Shown: positions 47,382 to 60,600 of the stretch, piece by piece | Numbering within the stretch: the stretch's first letter is position 1 | How the letters are laid out: each line of letters opens with the position of its first letter | Source of the DNA: Osedax frankpressi | Taxonomy: Eukaryota; Annelida; Polychaeta; Sabellida; Siboglinidae | NCBI GenBank assembly: GCA_964035775.1 | Contig: OZ038314.1 | Coordinates: forward strand, 1,402,009 to 1,466,008 | Reading direction: 5' to 3' | DNA: 64,000 nt | Made by a program: the position numbers and the translations under genes | Notes under the pieces: model-generated | What the model was told of the DNA's origin: nothing | Database searches by the model: none | Seen by the model: the letters and a program-made list of their open reading frames with translations, nothing else

Positions 47382-50055
47382 TTTTTTCATTTATGGTTAT
47401 TTAAGTTATAGTTATTTAAGTTATAGTTATTTAAGTTATAGTTATTTAAGTTATAGTTATTTAAGTTATAGTTATTTAAGTTATAGTTATTTAATTAATA
47501 GTTATTTAAGTTATAGTTATTTAAGTTATAGTTATTTAAGTTATACTTATTTAAGTTATAGTTATTTAAGTTATAGTTATTTAATTTATAGTTATTTAAG
47601 TTATAGTTATTTAAGTTATAGTTATTTAAGTTATAGTTATTTAAGTTATAGTTATTTAAGTTATAGTTATTTAAGTTATAGTTATTTAAGTTATAGTTAT
47701 TTAAGTTATAGTTATTTAAGTTATAGTTATTTAATTAATAGTTATTTAAGTTATAGTAATTTAAGTTTAGTTATTTAATTTATAGTTATTTAAGTTATAG
47801 TTATTAAATTATAGTTATTTAAGTTATAGTTATTTAATTTATAGTTTTTTCATTTATGGTTATTTAAGTTATAGTTATTTAAGTTATAGTTATTTAAGTT
47901 ATAGTTATTTAAGTTATAGTTATTTAAGTTATAGTTATTTAAGTTATAGTTATTTAAGTTATAGTTATTTAATTAATAGTTATTTAAGTTATAGTTATTT
48001 AAGTTATAGTTATTTAAGTTATAGTTATTTAAGTTATAGTTATTTAATTTATAGTTATTTAAGTTATAGTTATTTAAGTTATAGTTATTTAAGTTATAGT
48101 TATTTAAGTTATAGTTATTTAAGTTATAGATATTTAAGTTATAGTTATTTAAGTTATAGTTATTTAATTAATAGTTATTTAAGTTATAGTTATTTAAGTT
48201 ATAGTTATTTAAGTTATAGTTATTTAAGTTATAGTTATTTAAGTTATAGTTATTTAAGTTATAGTTATTTAAGTTATAGTTATTTAATTTATAGTTATTT
48301 AATTTATAGTTATTTAAGTTATAGTTATTTAAGTTATAGTTATTTAAGTTATAGTTATTTAAGTTATAGTTATTTAATTAATAGTAATTTAAGTTTAGTT
48401 ATTTAATTTATAGTTATTTAAGTTATAGTTAATTAAGTTATCGTTAGTTAAGTTATAGTTATTTAAGTTATAGTTATTAAATTATAGTTATTTAAGTTAT
48501 AGTTATTTAATTTATAGTTTTTTCATTTATGGTTATTATATTATAGTTATATAAATTATAGTTATTTAAATTATAGTTATTTAAGTTATAGTTATTTAAG
48601 TTATAGTTATTTAAGTTATAGTTATTTAAGTTATAGTTTTTTAAGCTATAGTTATTTAATTAATAGTTATTAAATTATATTTATTTAAGTTATAGTTATT
48701 TAATTTATAGTTATTTAATTTATAGTTATTTAATTTATAGTTATTTAATTTATAGTTATTTAATTTATAGTTATTTAATTTATAGTTATTTAATTTATAG
48801 TTATTTAATTTATAGTTATTTAATTTATAGTTATTTAATTTATAGTTATTTAATTTATAGTTATTTAATTTATAGTTATTATAGTTATTTAAATTATAGT
48901 TATTTAAGTTATAGTTATTTAAGTTATAGTTATTTAAGTTTTAGTTATTTAAGTTCTAGTTATTTAAGTTATAGTTATTTAAGTTATAGTTATTTAAGTT
49001 ATAGTTATTTAAGTTATAGTTATTTAAGTTATAGTTATTTAAGTTATAGTTATTTAAGTTATAATTATTTAAATTATAGTTATATAAGTTATAGTTAATT
49101 AAGTTATCGTTATTTAAGTTATAGTTATTTAAGTTATAGTTATTTAAATTTTAGTTATATAAGTTATAGTTATTGAATTTATAGTTATTTAATTTATAGT
49201 TATTTAAGTTATAGTTATTTAAGTTATAGTTATTTAAGTTATAGTTATTTAAGTTATAGTTATTTAAGTTATAGTTATTTAATTTATAGTTATTTAAGTT
49301 ATAGTTATTTAAATTATAGTTATTTAAGTTATAGTTATTTAAGTTATAGTTATTTAAGTTATAGTTATTTAATTTATAGTTATTTAAGTTATAGTTATTT
49401 AAGTTATAGTTATTTAAGTTATAGTTATTTAAGTTATAGTTATTTAAGTTATAGTTATTTAAGTTATAGTTATTTAAGTTATAGTTATTTAAGTTATAGT
49501 TATTTAAGTTATAGTTATTTAATTTATAGTTATTTAATTTATAGTTATTTAAGTTATAGTTATTTAAGTTATAGTTATTTAATTTATAGTTTTTTCATTT
49601 ATGGTTATTTAAGTTATAGTTATTTAAGTTATAGTTATTTAAGTTATAGTTATTTAAGTTATAGTTATTTAAGTTATAGTTATTTAAGTTATAGTTATTT
49701 AAGTTATAGTTATTTAATTAATAGTTATTTAAGTTATAGTTATTTAAGTTATAGTTATTTAAGTTATACTTATTTAAGTTATAGTTATTTAAGTTATAGT
49801 TATTTAATTTATAGTTATTTAAGTTATAGTTATTTAAGTTATAGTTATTTAAGTTATAGTTATTTAAGTTATAGTTATTTAAGTTATAGTTATTTAAGTT
49901 ATAGTTATTTAAGTTATAGTTATTTAAGTTATAGTTATTTAATTAATAGTTATTTAAGTAATAGTAATTTAAGTTTAGTTATTTAATTTATAGTTATTTA
50001 AGTTATAGTTATTAAATTATAGTTATTTAAGTTATAGTTATTTAATTTATAGTTT
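47382..50055 (+). repeat. ~5.36-kb-spaced segmental duplication, left copy
   Basis: Signatures 47382, 47845 and 48518 recur at 52741, 53204 and 53877, all offset 5,359 bp; 49590 and 50053 recur at 54634 and 55112, offset about 5,050 bp. Shared private variants include TTATACTTATTT (near 47543 and 52902), TTATAGATATTT (near 48125 and 53501) and TTTTTTAAGCTATAG (near 48637 and 53996). The drop in offset reflects loss of about 315 bp around the cassette II copy at 54.4 kb. Confidence 0.78.
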
Positions 50056-52740
50056 TTTCATTTATGGTTATTTAAGTTATAGTTATTTAAGTTATAGTTA
50101 TTTAAGTTATAGTTATTTAAGTTATAGTTATTTAAGTTATAGTTATTTAAGTTATAGTTATTTAAGTTATAGTTATTTAATTAATAGTTATTTAAGTTAT
50201 AGTTATTTAAGTTATAGTTATTTAAGTTATAGTTATTTAAGTTATAGTTATTTAAGTTATAGTTATTTAAGTTATAGTTATTTAAGTTATAGTTATTTAA
50301 GTTATAGTTATTTAATTAATAGTTATTTAAGTTATAGTTATTTAAGTTATAGTTATTTAAGTTATAGTTATTTAAGTTATAGTTATTTAAGTTATAGTTA
50401 TTTAAGTTATAGTTATTTAATTAATAGTTATTTAAGTTATAGTTATTTAAGTTATAGTTATTTAAGTTATAGTTATTTAAGTTATAGTTATTTAAGTTAT
50501 AGTTATTTAAGTTATAGTTATTTAATTTATAGTTATTTAATTTATAGTTATTTAAGTTATAGTTATTTAATTTATAGTTATTTAATTTATAGTTATTTAA
50601 TTTATAGTTATTTAATTTATAGTTATTTAATTTATAGTTATTTAATTTATAGTTATTTAATTTATAGTTATTTAATTTATAGTTATTATAGTTATTTAAA
50701 TTATAGTTATTTAAGTTATAGTTATTTAAGTTATAGTTATTTAAGTTATAGTTATTTAAGTTATAGTTATTTAAGTTATAGTTATTTAAGTTATAGTTAT
50801 TTAAGTTATAGTTATTTAAGTTATAGTTATTTAAGTTATAATTATTTAAATTATAGTTATATAAGTTATAGTTAATTAAGTTATCGTTATTTAAGTTATA
50901 GTTATTTAAGTTATAGTTATTTAAATTTTAGTTATATAAGTTATAGTTATTGAATTTATAGTTATTTAATTTATATTTATTTAAGTTATAGTTATTTAAG
51001 TTATAGTTATTTAAGTTATAGTTATTTAAGTTATAGTTATTTAAGTTATAGTTATTTAATTTATAGTTATTTAAGTTATAGTTATTTAAATTATAGTTAT
51101 TTAAGTTATAGTTATTTAAGTTATAGTTATTTAAGTTATAGTTATTTAAGTTATAGTTATTTAATTAATAGTTATTTAAGTTATAGTTATTTAAGTTATA
51201 GTTATTTAAGTTATAGTTATTTAAGTTATAGTTATTTAAGTTATAGTTATTTAATTTATAGTTATTTAATTTATAGTTATTTAAGTTATAGTTATTTAAG
51301 TTATAGTTATTTAAGTTATAGTTATTTAAGTTATAGTTATTTAATTAATAGTAATTTAAGTTATAGTAATTTAAGTTTAGTTATTTAATTTATAGTTATT
51401 TAAGTTATAGTTAATTAAGTTATCGTTAGTTAAGTTATAGTTATTTAAGTTATAGTTATTAAATTATAGTTATTTAAGTTATAGTTATTTAATTTATAGT
51501 TTTTTCATTTATGGTTATTTAAGTTATAGTTATTTAAGTTATAGTTATTTAAGTTATAGTTATTTAAGTTATAGTTATTTAAGTTATAGTTATTTAAGTT
51601 ATAGTTATTTAATTAATAGTTATTTAAGTTATAGTTATTTAAGTTATAGTTATTTAAGTTATAGTTATTTAAGTTATAGTTATTTAAGTTATAGTTATTT
51701 AATTTATAGTTATTTAAGTTATAGTTATTTAAGTTATAGTTATTTAAGTTATAGTTATTTAAGTTATAGTTATTTAAGTTATAGTTATTTAATTTATAGT
51801 TATTTAATTTATAGTTATTTAAGTTATAGTTATTTAAGTTATAGTTATTTAAGTTATAGTTATTTAAGTTATAGTTATTTAAGTTACAGTTATTTAATTA
51901 ATAGTTATTTAAGTTATAGTTATTTAAGTTATAGTTATTTAAGTTATAGTTATTTAAGTTATAGTTATTTAAGTTATAGTTATTTAATTTAGAGTTATTT
52001 AATTTATAGTTATTTAAGTTATAGTTATTTAAGTTATAGTTATTTAAGTTATAGTTATTTAATTAATAGTAATTTAAGTTATAGTAATTTAAGTTTAGTT
52101 ATTTAATTTATAGTTATTTAAGTTATAGTTAATTAAGTTATCGTTAGTTAAGTTATAGTTATTTAAGTTATAGTTATTAAATTATAGTTATTTAAGTTAT
52201 AGTTATTTAATTTATAGTTTTTTCATTTATGGTTATTTAAGTTATAGTTATTTAAGTTATAGTTATTTAATTAATAGTTATTTAAGTTATAGTTATTTAA
52301 GTTATAGTTATTTAAATTATAGTTATTTAAGTTATAGTTATTTAAGTTATAGTTATTTAAGTTATAGTTATTTAAGTTATAGTTATTTAATTAATAGTTA
52401 TTTAAGTTATAGTTATTTAAGTTATAGTTATTTAAGTTATAGTTATTTAAGTTATAGTTATTTAAGTTATAGTTATTTAATTTATAGTTATTTAATTTAT
52501 AGTTATTTAAGTTATAGTTATTTAAGTTATAGTTATTTAAGTTATAGTTATTTAAGTTATAGTTATTTAAGTTATAGTTATTTAATTAATAGTAATTTAA
52601 GTTATAGTAATTTAAGTTTAGTTATTTAATTTATAGTTATTTAAGTTATAGTTAATTAAGTTATCGTTAGTTAAGTTATAGTTATTTAAGTTATAGTTAT
52701 TAAATTATAGTTATTTAAGTTATAGTTATTTAATTTATAG

Positions 52741-55115
52741 TTTTTTCATTTATGGTTATTTAAGTTATAGTTATATAAGTTATAGTTATTTAAGTTATAG
52801 TTATTTAAGTTATAGTTATTTAAGTTATAGTTATTTAAGTTATAGTTATTTAATTAATAGTTATTTAAGTTATAGTTATTTAAGTTATAGTTATTTAAGT
52901 TATACTTATTTAAGTTATAGTTATTTAAGTTATAGTTATTTAATTTATAGTTATTTAAGTTATAGTTATTTAAGTTATAGTTATTTAAGTTATAGTTATT
53001 TAAGTTATAGTTATTTAAGTTATAGTTATTTAAGTTATAGTTATTTAAGTTATAGTTATTTAAGTTATAGTTATTTAAGTTATAGTTATTTAATTAATAG
53101 TTATTTAAGTTATAGTAATTTAAGTTTAGTTATTTAATTTATAGTTATTTAAGTTATAGTTATTAAATTATAGTTATTTAAGTTATAGTTATTTAATTTA
53201 TAGTTTTTTCATTTATGGTTATTTAAGTTATAGTTATTTAAGTTATAGTTATTTAAGTTATAGTTATTTAAGTTATAGTTATTTAAGTTATAGTTATTTA
53301 AGTTATAGTTATTTAAGTTATAGTTATTTAAGTTATAGTTATTTAATTAATAGTTATTTAAGTTATAGTTATTTAAGTTATAGTTATTTAAGTTATAGTT
53401 ATTTAAGTTATAGTTATTTAATTTATAGTTATTTAAGTTATAGTTATTTAAGTTATAGTTATTTAAGTTATAGTTATTTAAGTTATAGTTATTTAAGTTA
53501 TAGATATTTAAGTTATAGTTATTTAAGTTATAGTTATTTAATTAATAGTTATTTAAGTTATAGTTATTTAAGTTATAGTTATTTAAGTTATAGTTATTTA
53601 AGTTATAGTTATTTAAGTTATAGTTATTTAAGTTATAGTTATTTAATTTATAGTTATTTAATTTATAGTTATTTAAGTTATAGTTATTTAAGTTATAGTT
53701 ATTTAAGTTATAGTTATTTAAGTTATAGTTATTTAATTAATAGTAATTTAAGTTTAGTTATTTAATTTATAGTTATTTAAGTTATAGTTAATTAAGTTAT
53801 CGTTAGTTAAGTTATAGTTATTTAAGTTATAGTTATTAAATTATAGTTATTTAAGTTATAGTTATTTAATTTATAGTTTTTTCATTTATGGTTATTATAT
53901 TATAGTTATATAAATTATAGTTATTTAAATTATAGTTATTTAAGTTATAGTTATTTAAGTTATAGTTATTTAAGTTATAGTTATTTAAGTTATAGTTTTT
54001 TAAGCTATAGTTATTTAATTAATAGTTATTAAATTATATTTATTTAAGTTATAGTTATTTAATTTATAGTTATTTAATTTATAGTTATTTAATTTATAGT
54101 TATTTAATTTATAGTTATTTAATTTATAGTTATTTAATTTATAGTTATTTAATTTATAGTTATTTAATTTATAGTTATTTAATTTATAGTTATTTAATTT
54201 ATAGTTATTTAATTTATAGTTATTTAATTTATAGTTATTATAGTTATTTAAATTATAGTTATTTAAGTTATAGTTATTTAAGTTATAGTTATTTAAGTTT
54301 TAGTTATTTAAGTTATAGTTATTTAAGTTATAGTTATTTAAGTTATAGTTATTTAAGTTATAGTTATTTAAGTTATAGTTATTTAAGTTATAGTTATTTA
54401 AGTTATAATTATTTAAATTATAGTTATATAAGTTATAGTTAATTAAGTTATCGTTATTTAAGTTATAGTTATTTAAGTTATAGTTATTTAAGTTATAGTT
54501 ATTTAAGTTATAGTTATTTAAGTTATAGTTATTTAAGTTATAGTTATTTAAGTTATAGTTATTTAATTTATAGTTATTTAATTTATAGTTATTTAAGTTA
54601 TAGTTATTTAAGTTATAGTTATTTAATTTATAGTTTTTTCATTTATGGTTATTTAAGTTATAGTTATTTAAGTTATAGTTATTTAAGTTATAGTTATTTA
54701 AGTTATAGTTATTTAAGTTATAGTTATTTAAGTTATAGTTATTTAAGTTATAGTTATTTAAGTTATAGTTATTTAATTAATAGTTATTTAAGTTATAGTT
54801 ATTTAAGTTATAGTTATTTAAGTTATACTTATTTAAGTTATAGTTATTTAAGTTATAGTTATTTAATTTATAGTTATTTAAGTTATAGTTATTTAAGTTA
54901 TAGTTATTTAAGTTATAGTTATTTAAGTTATAGTTATTTAAGTTATAGTTATTTAAGTTATAGTTATTTAAGTTATAGTTATTTAAGTTATAGTTATTTA
55001 ATTAATAGTTATTTAAGTTATAGTAATTTAAGTTTAGTTATTTAATTTATAGTTATTTAAGTTATAGTTATTAAATTATAGTTATTTAAGTTATAGTTAT
55101 TTAATTTATAGTTTT
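52741..55115 (+). repeat. ~5.36-kb-spaced segmental duplication, right copy
   Basis: Homologue of 47.38-50.05 kb by the variants listed there. Its cassette II copy (about 54401) is truncated after the AAGTTATCGTTATTT monomer, and canonical monomers replace the AAATTTTAG and TTATTGAATTT part. The cassette I copies near 53.1 and 55.0 kb lack the monomer with CpG. Confidence 0.76.
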
Positions 55116-58100
55116 TTCATTTATGGTTATTTAAGTTATAGTTATTTAAGTTATAGTTATTTAAGTTATAGTTATTTAAGTTATAGTTATTTAAGTTATA
55201 GTTATTTAAGTTATAGTTATTTAAGTTATAGTTATTTAAGTTATAGTTATTTAATTAATAGTTATTTAAGTTATAGTTATTTAAGTTATAGTTATTTAAG
55301 TTATAGTTATTTAAGTTATAGTTATTTAATTTATAGTTATTTAAGTTATAGTTATTTAAGTTATAGTTATTTAAGTTATAGTTATTTAAGTTATAGTTAT
55401 TTAAGTTATAGATATTTAAGTTATAGTTATTTAAGTTATAGTTATTTAATTAATAGTTATTTAAGTTATAGTTATTTAAGTTATAGTTATTTAAGTTATA
55501 GTTATTTAAGTTATAGTTATTTAAGTTATAGTTATTTAAGTTATAGTTATTTAAGTTATAGTTATTTAATTTATAGTTATTTAATTTATAGTTATTTAAG
55601 TTATAGTTATTTAAGTTATAGTTATTTAAGTTATAGTTATTTAAGTTATAGTTATTTAATTAATAGTAATTTAAGTTATAGTAATTTAAGTTTAGTTATT
55701 TAATTTATAGTTATTTAAGTTATAGTTAATTAAGTTATCGTTAGTTAAGTTATAGTTATTTAAGTTATAGTTATTAAATTATAGTTATTTAAGTTATAGT
55801 TATTTAATTTATAGTTTTTTCATTTATGGTTATTATATTATAGTTATATAAATTATAGTTATTTAAATTATAGTTATTTAAGTTATAGTTATTTAAGTTA
55901 TAGTTATTTAAGTTATAGTTTTTTAAGTTATAGTTTTTTAAGCTATAGTTATTTAATTAATAGTTATTAAATTATATTTATTTAAGTTATAGTTATTTAA
56001 TTTATAGTTATTTAATTTATAGTTATTTAATTTATAGTTATTTAATTTATAGTTATTTAATTTATAGTTATTTAATTTATAGTTATTTAATTTATAGTTA
56101 TTTAATTTATAGTTATTTAATTTATAGTTATTTAATTTATAGTTATTTAATTTATAGTTATTTAATTTATAGTTATTTAATTTATAGTTATTTAATTTAT
56201 AGTTATTTAATTTATAGTTATTATAGTTATTTAAATTATAGTTATTTAAGTTATAGTTATTTAAGTTATAGTTATTTAAGTTTTAGTTATTTAAGTTATA
56301 GTTATTTAAGTTATAGTTATTTAAGTTATAGTTATTTAAGTTATAGTTATTTAAGTTATAGTTATTTAAGTTATAGTTATTTAAGTTATAATTATTTAAA
56401 TTATAGTTATATAAGTTATAGTTAATTAAGTTATCGTTATTTAAGTTATAGTTATTTAAGTTATAGTTATTTAAATTTTAGTTATATAAGTTATAGTTAT
56501 TGAATTTATAGTTATTTAATTTATAGTTATTTAAGTTATAGTTATTTAAGTTATAGTTATTTAAGTTATAGTTATTTAAGTTATAGTTATTTAAGTTATA
56601 GTTATTTAATTTATAGTTATTTAAGTTATAGTTATTTAAATTATAGTTATTTAAGTTATAGTTATTTAAGTTATAGTTATTTAAGTTATAGTTATTTAAT
56701 TTATAGTTATTTAAGTTATAGTTATTTAAGTTATAGTTATTTAAGTTATAGTTATTTAAGTTATAGTTATTTAAGTTATAGTTATTTAAGTTATAGTTAT
56801 TTAAGTTATAGTTATTTAATTAATAGTTATTTAAGTTATAGTTATTTAAGTTATAGTTATTTAAGTTATAGTTATTTAAGTTATAGTTATTTAAGTTATA
56901 GTTATTTAAGTTATAGTTATTTAATTAATAGTTATTTAAGTTATAGTTATTTAAGTTATAGTTATTTAAGTTATAGTTATTTAAGTTATAGTTATTTAAG
57001 TTATAGTTATTTAAGTTATAGTTATTTAATTTATAGTTATTTAATTTATAGTTATTTAAGTTATAGTTATTTAATTTATAGTTATTTAATTTATAGTTAT
57101 TTAATTTATAGTTATTTAATTTATAGTTATTTAATTTATAGTTATTTAATTTATAGTTATTTAATTTATAGTTATTATAGTTATTTAAATTATAGTTATT
57201 TAAGTTATAGTTATTTAAGTTATAGTTATTTAAGTTATAGTTATTTAAGTTATAGTTATTTAAGTTATAGTTATTTAAGTTATAGTTATTTAAGTTATAG
57301 TTATTTAAGTTATAGTTATTTAAGTTATAATTATTTAAATTATAGTTATATAAGTTATAGTTAATTAAGTTATCGTTATTTAAGTTATAGTTATTTAAGT
57401 TATAGCTATTTAAATTTTAGTTATATAAGTTATAGTTATTGAATTTATAGTTATTTAATTTATATTTATTTAAGTTATAGTTATTTAAGTTATAGTTATT
57501 TAAGTTATAGTTATTTAAGTTATAGTTATTTAAGTTATAGTTATTTAAGTTATAGTTATTTAATTTATAGTTATTTAAGTTATAGTTATTTAAATTATAG
57601 TTATTTAAGTTATAGTTATTTAAGTTATAGTTATTTAAGTTATAGTTATTTAAGTTATAGTTATTTAATTAATAGTTATTTAAGTTATAGTTATTTAAGT
57701 TATAGTTATTTAAGTTATAGTTATTTAAGTTATAGTTATTTAAGTTATAGTTATTTAATTTATAGTTATTTAATTTATAGTTATTTAAGTTATAGTTATT
57801 TAAGTTATAGTTATTTAAGTTATAGTTATTTAAGTTATAGTTATTTAATTAATAGTAATTTAAGTTATAGTAATTTAAGTTTAGTTATTTAATTTATAGT
57901 TATTTAAGTTATAGTTAATTAAGTTATCGTTAGTTAAGTTATAGTTATTTAAGTTATAGTTATTAAATTATAGTTATTTAAGTTATAGTTATTTAATTTA
58001 TAGTTTTTTCATTTATGGTTATTTAAGTTATAGTTATTTAAGTTATAGTTATTTAAGTTATAGTTATTTAAGTTATAGTTATTTAAGTTATAGTTATTTA

Positions 58101-59408
58101 AGTTATAGTTATTTAAGTTATAGTTATTTAATTAATAGTTATTTAAGTTATAGTTATTTAAGTTATAGTTATTTAAATTATAGTTATTTAAGTTATAGTT
58201 ATTTAAGTTATAGTTATTTAATTTATAGTTATTTAAGTTATAGTTATTTAAGTTATAGTTATTTAAGTTATAGTTATTTAAGTTATAGTTATTTAAGTTA
58301 TAGTTATTTAATTAATAGTTATTTAAGTTATAGTTATTTAAGTTATAGTTATTTAAGTTATAGTTATTTAAGTTATAGTTATTTAAGTTATAGTTATTTA
58401 AGTTATAGTTATTTAATTTATAGTTATTTAATTTATAGTTATTTAAGTTATAGTTATTTAAGTTATAGTTATTTAAGTTATAGTTATTTAAGTTATAGTT
58501 ATTTAATTAATAGTAATTTAAGTTATAGTAATTTAAGTTTAGTTATTTAATTTATAGTTATTTAAGTTATAGTTAATTAAGTTATCGTTAGTTAAGTTAT
58601 AGTTATTTAAGTTATAGTTATTAAATTATAGTTATTTAAGTTATAGTTATTTAATTTATAGTTTTTTCATTTATGGTTATTATATTATAGTTATATAAAT
58701 TATAGTTATTTAAGTTATAGTTATTTAAGTTATAGTTATTTAAGTTATAATTATTTAAATTATAGTTATATAAGTTATAGTTAATTAAGTTATCGTTATT
58801 TAAGTTATAGTTATTTAAGTTATAGTTATTTAAATTTTAGTTATATAAGTTATAGTTATTGAATTTATAGTTATTTAATTTATATTTATTTAAGTTATAG
58901 TTATTTAAGTTATAGTTATTTAAGTTATAGTTATTTAAGTTATAGTTATTTAAGTTATAGTTATTTAATTTATAGTTATTTAAGTTATAGTTATTTAAAT
59001 TATAGTTATTTAAGTTATAGTTATTTAAGTTATAGTTATTTAAGTTATAGTTATTTAAGTTATAGTTATTTAATTAATAGTTATTTAAGTTATAGTTATT
59101 TAAGTTATAGTTATTTAAGTTATAGTTATTTAAGTTATAGTTATTTAAGTTATAGTTATTTAATTTATAGTTATTTAATTTATAGTTATTTAAGTTATAG
59201 TTATTTAAGTTATAGTTATTTAAGTTATAGTTATTTAAGTTATAGTTATTTAATTAATATTAATTTAAGTTATAGTAATTTAAGTTTAGTTATTTAATTT
59301 ATAGTTATTTAAGTTATAGTTAATTAAGTTATCGTTAGTTAAGTTATAGTTATTTAAGTTATAGTTATTAAATTATAGTTATTTAAGTTATAGTTATTTA
59401 ATTTATAG

Positions 59409-60600
59409 TTTTTTCATTTATGGTTATTTAAGTTATAGTTATTTAAGTTATAGTTATTTAAGTTATAGTTATTTAAGTTATAGTTATTTAAATTATAGTT
59501 ATTTAAGTTATAGTTATTTAATTAATAGTTATTTAAGTTATAGTTATTTAAGTTATAGTTATTTAAGTTATAGTTATTTAAGTTATAGTTATTTAAGTTA
59601 TAGTTATTTAATTTATAGTTATTTAAGTTATAGTTATTTAAGTTATAGTTATTTAAGTTATAGTTATTTAAGTTATAGTTATTTAAGTTATAGTTATTTA
59701 AGTTATAGTTATTTAATTAATAGTTATTTAAGTTATAGTTATTTAAGTTATAGTTATTTAAGTTATAGTTATTTAAGTTATAGTTATTTAAGTTACAGTT
59801 ATTTAATTAATAGTTATTTAAGTTATAGTTATTTAAGTTATAGTTATTTAAGTTATAGTTATTTAAGTTATAGTTATTTAAGTTATAGTTATTTAATTTA
59901 TAGTTATTTAATTTATAGTTATTTAAGTTATAGTTATTTAAGTTATAGTTATTTAAGTTATAGTTATTTAAGTTATAGTTATTTAATTAATAGTAATTTA
60001 AGTTATAGTAATTTAAGTTTAGTTATTTAATTTATAGTTATTTAAGTTATAGTTAATTAAGTTATCGTTAGTTAAGTTATAGTTATTTAAGTTATAGTTA
60101 TTAAATTATAGTTATTTAAGTTATAGTTATTTAATTTATAGTTTTTTCATTTATGGTTATTTAAGTTATAGTTATTTAAGTTATAGTTATTTAATTAATA
60201 GTTATTTAAGTTATAGTTATTTAAGTTATAGTTATTTAAGTTATAGTTATTTAAGTTATAGTTATTTAAGTTATAGTTATTTAAGTTATAGTTATTTAAG
60301 TTATAGTTATTTAATTTATAGTTATTTAATTTATAGTTATTTAAGTTATAGTTATTTAAGTTATAGTTATTTAAGTTATAGTTATTTAAGTTATAGTTAT
60401 TTAATTAATAGTAATTTAAGTTATAGTAATTTAAGTTTAGTTATTTAATTTATAGTTATTTAAGTTATAGTTAATTAAGTTATCGTTAGTTAAGTTATAG
60501 TTATTTAAATTATAGTTATTAAATTATAGTTATTTAAGTTATAGTTATTTAATTTATAGTTTTTTCATTTATGGTTATTATATTATAGTTATATAAATTA
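59409..60600 (+). repeat. ~3.2-kb-spaced duplication, left copy (partner 62654-63815)
   Basis: Signatures 59409, 60142 and 60560 parallel 62654, 63372 and 63775, at offsets 3,245, 3,230 and 3,215 bp. The third signature in both carries the A+T extension after ATGG, and both share AAGTTACAG (near 59793 and 63053). The single-monomer steps in offset show ongoing 15-bp gain or loss. Confidence 0.72.
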
